This document shows, piece by piece, positions 58,607-64,000 of a stretch of DNA of 64,000 nt (the stretch's first letter is position 1; each line of letters opens with the position of its first letter). Position numbers and translations under genes: made by a program. The notes beneath the pieces are model-generated. The model was given only the letters and a program-made list of their open reading frames with translations. It ran no database searches and was not told the DNA's origin. The stretch comes from Impatiens glandulifera (taxonomy: Eukaryota; Streptophyta; Magnoliopsida; Ericales; Balsaminaceae): NCBI RefSeq assembly GCF_907164915.1, contig NC_061865.1:49635363-49699362 (forward strand), given 5' to 3'.

Positions 58607-59021
58607 TGTTGGGAAAAACGTCTATTATATTTCCTACTTGATTGAAAAACTTAGGAGCAAATAAAGCACAAGTAAAAACGTAAATAAATAACACAATGCA
58701 CACACGATATTTTTATGTGGAAAACTTCCTCAAATCAAGGAGTAAAAACCACGGAATTTTACGTCCAATTCAAGCTTCACTATAATTAGAGTCGGGAATA
58801 CAAACAAAGTATAACAACCTTTTAATACCGCATAAAGATAAAAGGGCATAACCAAAAAGATACAACTTTGTGGTCTCAAACAAGTCAAATAAAAAACTCA
58901 AATTAGGAATAACCTTTAAGCCCCAGAAAAACTCCGTTCGAATCTTTGATCGTCAGTTTGATGAACCCTGCGTGACTGTAGGCGAAAAACTGCTACAAGA
59001 TTTTATCTTTCTTCCTCTCTT

Positions 59022-60092
59022 TTAATTTTTGACTTCTGAAAGCAAACATCTAATCCTCTCAACAATTATTCTGTTCATCCTTTCTGCAAGGCCATCTAAC
59101 TGAGGAGTCTTTGGAGGTATTTTCTGATGTCTGATCCCTTGTTGTCTGTAGTATGCATCAAATGGACCACAATACTCACCACCATTATCACTACGAATGC
59201 ACTTGATCTTCTTCTCGGTCTCTCTTTCAACAATAGCATGGAATTCTTTGAACTTATCTAAAATTTCATCTTTAGACTTCAAAATATATACCCAAAGCTT
59301 CTTGGAATGATCATCAATAAACTTTACAAAATAAAAAGCACCACAAATAGTTTGTACCTTTAAAGGACCACAAACGTCTAAATGCACCAACTCTAAGACT
59401 TTTGACTTTCTTGAAGGAAGATTATGCTTGAACGATACTCTAGTTTGTTTTTCAGCGATACAATGAGAACATTTCTCCAAATCAGTCTCACTCAAATCAG
59501 AAATAGCATTTTTCTTAACCAACAGATTCAACCCCTTTTCACTAATGTGATCAAGTCTTCGGTGCCATAATTTGGAAGCATTTTTACTCCGTACAACATT
59601 CACATTATCCTTGCATATCGAAGTTTGCATTAAATATAAATTAGAATATTTCTCTCCTCGAGCTATAATCAAGTTACCTTTAGAAAGTTTCCATTTTCTA
59701 GAACCAAAACAGCTCGTGAAACCATCATCATCAAGTTTTCCCGTTGATATCAAATTCAGCCTAATATCTAGAGCATGTCGAACATCCTTAAGTAATAATT
59801 TTGACCCATTACTATAATCCAAGCAAACGTCACCAATACCAATAACCTTACTTAAGTCGTCATTACTCATTTTCAATACTCCAAAATCACCTGAAATATA
59901 AGACGTAAAATAGTCTTTCCTTGGCGTAACATGCAAAGAAGCTTCGGTGTCAAACACCCAACTAGACTCATTCCATACAAGGTTATATGTATTCTCGTCG
60001 TGGACAGTGACGAGATCATTTGAAGTCTCTATTGACACGCGATCTTCTCCAACATCTTTATTTTGATTAGATCCGCTCATTTTGCATTTCAA
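59022..60092 (-). pseudogene. Copia-2 protease-integrase part of pol, truncated
   Basis: A 356-codon open frame. The protease active site reads SWVFDTEASLH, with Glu where Gly is expected (D-T-G-A-S), probably inactive. GAG-pre-integrase with zinc-binding residues: LWHRRLDHIS and CSHCIAEKQTRVSF. Integrase core has all three acidic residues in place: HLDVCGPL, IRSDNGGEYCG, LAERMNR. The frame runs out at RCLLSEVKN, where LTR sequence takes over. The long clean frame suggests a fairly young element. Confidence 0.88.
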
Positions 60093-60149
60093 CTTAAAGC
60101 ATTCTTTCTTAATGTGCCCCCTTTTACCGCAATGATAACATTCAGCTGA

Positions 60150-60800
60150 CTAGTACTTGGATTTGGACTTACTTCGACTCTTATGTCTCGCATTGTCTTT
60201 TCCACCCTTGTTCATCTGTCTCCCCCTATTTTCAATAACAAACACATTTGAATTTATCGAAGACCCTTGAGATTTTCTTCTCAATTCCTCATTCATGATG
60301 CCACATTTGGCCATATGTAGAGTTACTACACCATTAGCAACATAATTACAAAGAGAAAGCTTAATTGTTTCCCGCGAATTGGGTAGAGTAGTCAATAACC
60401 AAAGTCCTTGAACATCATCTTCAAACTTAATTCTCATGCCTGACATCTGATCAAGAACATCCTGAAACTCATTTAAATGATCAGCCATAAAAGCACTATC
60501 ATTATATCTCAAATGAATTAATTTCTGAAGCAAGAATAATTTATTACTTCCCGTCTTTGAATCATAAAGATTGTGCATTTGTCTCATGTTGGATGACATT
60601 GTAAACATTCTCTTCAACAAACTGACGAATAAAACCACATACCTATTCATGCTCAAAATTTCATTCCTCGTTAGATTTGGATGCAGGTTTCTCACTACCA
60701 AAAACTGGTAAGTGTAAAGTTTTAACAAATAATAGATCCTTCATCTTTCCTTTCCAAATTTGATAATTTAAGTCATTCAGTAAAATCATCATACTTGTTT
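60150..60800 (-). pseudogene. Copia-2 gag
   Basis: Reads LNYQIWKGKMKDLLFV near the start, then after a frameshift a 192-codon frame with the UBN2-type region (LIHLRYNDSAFMADHLNEFQ, LTTLPNSRETIKLSL). It ends in a stop 15 bases before the zinc knuckle CYHCGKRGHIKKEC (about 60135-60094), which is read together with pol. The knuckle itself is intact. Confidence 0.85.
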
Positions 60801-60852
60801 ATCTCCATAATTCAATCAAGTCTTAAACAGCTAACCAAGCTCTAATACCACT

Positions 60853-61434
60853 TGTTGGGAAAAACGTCTATTATATTCCCTACTTGATTGAAAAACTTAG
60901 TAGCAAATAAAACACAAGTAAAAGTGGAAATAAATAACACAATGCACACACGATATTTTTACGTGGAAAACCTCATGAAATCAAGGAGTAAAAACCACGG
61001 GAGTTTACGTCCAGTTCAAGCTTCACTATAATCAGAGTTGGGAATACAAACAAGATATAACAACCTTTTAATACCGCATAAAGATAAAATGGCATAACCA
61101 AAAAGATACAACTTTTTTGTCCTAAACAAGTCAAATAAAAAACACAAATTAGGAAGAACCTTTAAGCCCCAGAAAAACTCCGTTCGAATCTTCAATCATC
61201 AGTTTGATGAACCTTGCACGGCTGTAGGCGAAAATTTGCTACAAGATATTCTCTTTCTTCCTCTCTTTTAATTTTTGACTTATGAATCTTAATGACGGTT
61301 GCCGCTCTTTAAATACTAGAGCAATTAGGTTATAACATAACCCTTTAAATACTATAATACCCTTAATGAATTAAAAGTGAACTTGAACCACTATTGGGCC
61401 TTTTCATAGTTGAGAACCCAAACAAAACCCAACA
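60853..61434 (-). repeat. Full LTR of Copia-2
   Basis: 582 bp. Its 60853-61285 part matches 58607-59037 at high identity. The remaining part has no partner because of the deletion. Confidence 0.9.
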
Positions 61435-62122
61435 AATCATTGTACTAATGTGTTGCATATATATGACATCTAATGTGATCAATAATGTCAAGTTCTAACT
61501 AGTCCTAATGAGATCAAAGTTTTCAAGAAAACAGAGTGTAATAAGATTCTTTATTATCCATAAACTGTAGTAATTAATAAGTCTGTATTACATTTATAAA
61601 TATAGCAACATACTCCCACTAAAACTGAATATCTTTAAATGACATGACACACATTCGAGTAGTATGCTCCAAAAAGACCTTATGTAGTAGTTCTTTAATT
61701 AATGGATCCACAATCATAGAGTTTGTACTAATATGTTCTATATATAAATGATCATTCTAAACTCTTTCTTTAAAAACTATGAATTTGATGTCAATGTGTT
61801 TTGACTTAGTTGAACTCCTATTGTTGTTCGAATACATGACTACAGATTTATTGCCACGAAATAACTTTAATGGTCTTTCAATTCTATCCATAATTTTCAG
61901 TCCAATGATAAAACTCCGCAGTCACATTCATGATTAAATGCGTCATGACACTATAAATTCAGTGGCCATAGTAGAGGAAGCTATGAGTGTTTATTTAATA
62001 CTCTTTCATGAGATTTCTCCTCTAGCAAGCATGAAGATATAACCTGAAAAAGATCTTCGACTGTCTTGGCATCTAGAAAAATTTGAATCTGAATATCCAA
62101 CGATTTCCAGTTGGTCCGATTT
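61435..62122. other. Intergenic DNA
   Basis: No clear gene. Words such as 'tgttcgaatacatgactacag' and 'actccgcagtcacattcatg' near 61820-61940 could be very old Copia pol sequence on the minus strand, but no motif is firm enough to call. Confidence 0.35.
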
Positions 62123-62273
62123 CTTTTTTATGGGGAATTAAAGAAGAAGTAGCATGACAACCCACAACCATGGTCCCCCGCTTAAATTCAAAGTGCTTCT
62201 AGATGGAATCGAACCCGTTACATTTTGATCTCTTAAGACGACTCTTACCACTAAACTACATTGGTGGGGTTAA
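62123..62273 (-). mobile_element. tRNA-type SINE, best-preserved copy
   Basis: Minus strand. A box TAGTTTAGTGGTAAGAGT (complement of 62241-62258) and B box GGTTCGATTCC (complement of 62205-62215) are both near consensus and properly spaced. Then a tRNA-unrelated body with 'taagcgggggaccatgg' and an A-rich end. Relatives at 38528-38662 and 41500-41640. Confidence 0.8.
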
Positions 62274-62519
62274 AATGTGTCATAAGGGGGTTAAGCACAT
62301 AGCCCGGAAACACACTTAACCATTTAATCAAGTGTAGAATTTACTGTTTGAGCATGAAGTCTGTAGTTCTTTTCAAATACTACATAACCCGCTTGACTAT
62401 AATCCAATGATACATATTAGGGTTACTTAGATATCTGTGCAACATTCCGACAATGTATGTCAAATCTAGTTGAGTATAAACTTGTGCATATTAAGTTTTG
62501 TGGGAAATACAAGGGTTAG

Positions 62520-64000
62520 ATGGGCCGAAAGAACAAACAAGTTAGGAAAGATAGAAACCCTGAAATAGTCATCTCCTCAGCTCCTCCTACTGCTGCAATT
62601 ACTGACAAAGAAAATACTCAGGCTGATAACAAGGATCCTACTTCTGGTCTAACGTGGTCAATGAGGAAAACGAAATAGCAAATTTGGCAGGACTGAGAAA
62701 CCAGATGAAGAAGCTATTTTTCAAGTTAATAAACAAGAGATTATGATGACTCAGGAAAGAAATGATCAGTTGAATGCTCAATTCAACAATCACTATCTAA
62801 AGAATTGGAATCTCTTCAACAAAGACCAATATGATGAAGTGATCAAGTGGACGGTTAACGTCATGAAGGAAATTTCAAAATGTAATAAAACAAAGGTGTA
62901 TACAATCATGAACAACCCAAATAAAACATGGCAAGAAGGAAAGGCGTGGAATGGAAATGCCATGAACAATCCAGAAAAGGGAAAATTCTAGATAGACACC
63001 TTATACCCAAAGGTAATTACACTTGATCATCCGCACCGGTTTGAGCTCCCACCAGAAATTAAAGAAAAATGCGTAAAGGCATGGGAGTTTGTCATAGTTG
63101 GTCACTTTATGAGCAACATGAAGGCACCATTTGATGAGGTTAAAAGAACGATAATGGGTCAGTGGGAATCCTATGGTCTAGAGAGGATCATAATCAATGA
63201 TCACGGATTCTACTTTTTATCCTTTAGGAATGGAAGTGAAATAAAGCCGATCATAGAGAGCGAATATACTTTTATCAGAGGAAAAATATTCAAATTGTAC
63301 AAGTGGAGCGAGGACTTAATACTAATCATAGACCACCTGAACTTGAACAAATCTGGGTAAATCTCAAGAATGTTCCACCACACATGTGCCCAATGGGCCT
63401 AACCTATATTTAAAGCATTATAGTCAAACCACTTATGTTTGACCCAACAATGGAAGGCTATGAGCGTGCATCTGTGGCCAGAGTTAGTGTCAAAATCCAT
63501 CCAAGTAGCTCTCTTCCAATTAAGCTTGAACTTAAATATAGACTGGTAAATTTATTTGACATTGGAGTACAATACGAATGGAAACCAAATCGATGTATAT
63601 GGTGTAGCACTTTCACACACGCTACGAATAAATGTTCATTCAATAATAATCTAAAATTGAAGGCCAATAACAACGCTCAAGAAGGCGGTATCAATGACTC
63701 TAACTAGGCTCAGGTTGAGAGAAATGTGAACAGGTCTGAACTTAACAGCAATGAACGCACAGATAATGATAGGATGGGCAACTAAAAGCAAGAACAGATA
63801 AGAGTAAGGAAGAAGATAGGAAAAAGAATGAAGTGGGTAAGGGTACAAGTTGGCCCTGCGAACGTTGATCCTATCGGTCATGTTTAGGGCACCGGTCCTA
63901 GTGATTCTGTTTTCTCAAGAATAGGTCCTGTTCAAAACATCGGTCCTGGTCAGGGTATCGGTCCTGATAAAGCTGGACATAGTCACACCGGTCTTAGAGA
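62520..64000 (+). pseudogene. L1-type LINE ORF1 (DUF4283 and zinc knuckle), runs off the window
   Basis: Starts at ATG 62520 (MGRKNKQVRKDRNPEIV). After a frameshift near 62670 it reads QERNDQLNAQFNNHYLKNWN, then DHPHRFELPPEIKEKCVKAW, VGHFMSNMKAPFDEVKRTIM and GFYFLSFRNGSEIKPI, the DUF4283 RNA-binding-like domain of plant L1 ORF1 proteins. Then VRLVN-type text (YRLVNLFDIGVQYEWKP), with the zinc-knuckle-like CIWCSTFTHATNKC (about 63595-63640). Stops at 62990, 63358 and 63706 break the frame. The end of the window has a Gly-Pro-rich stretch. ORF2 (endonuclease/RT) would lie beyond 64000. Confidence 0.8.

Larger units (their letters stand above)
58607..61434 (-). mobile_element. Copia-2: LTR retrotransposon, deletion derivative
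   Basis: Minus strand. The 5' LTR, 61434-60853 (582 bp, TGTTGGG...CCCAACA), is followed by the primer-binding site TGGTATTAGAGC (complement of about 60839-60850). Then come gag, zinc knuckle, protease, pre-integrase and most of the integrase. The sequence then switches at about 59030-59040 directly into the 3' LTR, of which only 59037-58607 remains. RT, RNase H, purine tract and about 150 bp of the 3' LTR are gone. Flanks GATCA (58602-58606) and AATCA (61435-61439) are a near duplication. The deletion probably occurred after insertion, since the 3' LTR is cut. Confidence 0.88.

Noticed and set aside
62205..62258. tRNA gene
   Set aside because: A and B boxes are present, but no cloverleaf or acceptor stem can be formed. 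The body and tail match other SINE copies.

Overview
This is nuclear DNA of a land plant, almost certainly a eudicot. It is very AT-rich, has spliced genes with GT-AG introns, and is packed with plant transposon families (Copia, L1-type LINE, MULE, CACTA, Helitron, hAT-like MITEs, tRNA-type SINEs). The species cannot be named from the sequence. Most long open frames here are chance readings of AT-rich DNA or shadows of repeats.

The only intact host genes I can support are two minus-strand cytochrome P450 genes, at 35557-38319 and 54437-56746. Each has nine exons, exons 1-8 are identical in length between them, and they encode 486 and 485 residues with all P450 signature motifs. They are a tandem duplicate pair of the CYP88/CYP729-like group (clan 85, the terpenoid/gibberellin-oxidase side of the family). 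The 15-16 kb between them is filled with later insertions. Upstream of the first one lies a dead short-chain dehydrogenase gene (29970-31731), split by a solo LTR and a MITE.

Layout. 0.8-4.9 kb: a Copia element with both LTRs but no reverse-transcriptase core. 6.9-9.7 kb: a large unclassified repeat with an inverted partner at 48.3-51.5 kb. 9.7-10.6 kb: LINE reverse-transcriptase fragment. 11.9-14.9 kb: a degenerate AT-rich satellite with a period of about 280-340 bp. 15.97-20.97 kb: a complete MULE by its ends (148-bp TIRs, 8-bp direct repeats) carrying a truncated transposase start on one strand, a DUF1985-type gene on the other, and four arrays of a 19-bp palindromic repeat. 21-24.2 kb: a duplicated unknown unit. 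26.6-28.3 kb: LINE 3' half on the minus strand. 28.3-28.7 kb: one CACTA end with a long hairpin. 29.4-31.7 kb: minisatellite and SDR pseudogene. 32.4-34.85 kb: Copia remnant, then a CACTA 3' end with a 45-bp array. 35.5-38.4 kb: P450 gene 1. 42.9-46.6 kb: LTR element full of internal tandem repeats. 47.6-48.3 kb: solo LTR. 52.25-53.38 kb: Helitron with its 5' part repeated in tandem. 54.4-56.8 kb: P450 gene 2. 58.6-61.4 kb: Copia element lacking RT. 62.5 kb to the end: LINE ORF1.

A common theme is deletion derivatives. The Copia elements at 0.8 and 58.6 kb and the MULE keep their ends but have lost their catalytic cores, so they could move only with help from relatives elsewhere. The most unusual structures are the MULE with palindromic 19-mers apparently related to the inner part of its TIRs, and the Helitron with repeated 5' ends. 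I found no CRISPR array, rRNA gene or true tRNA gene.
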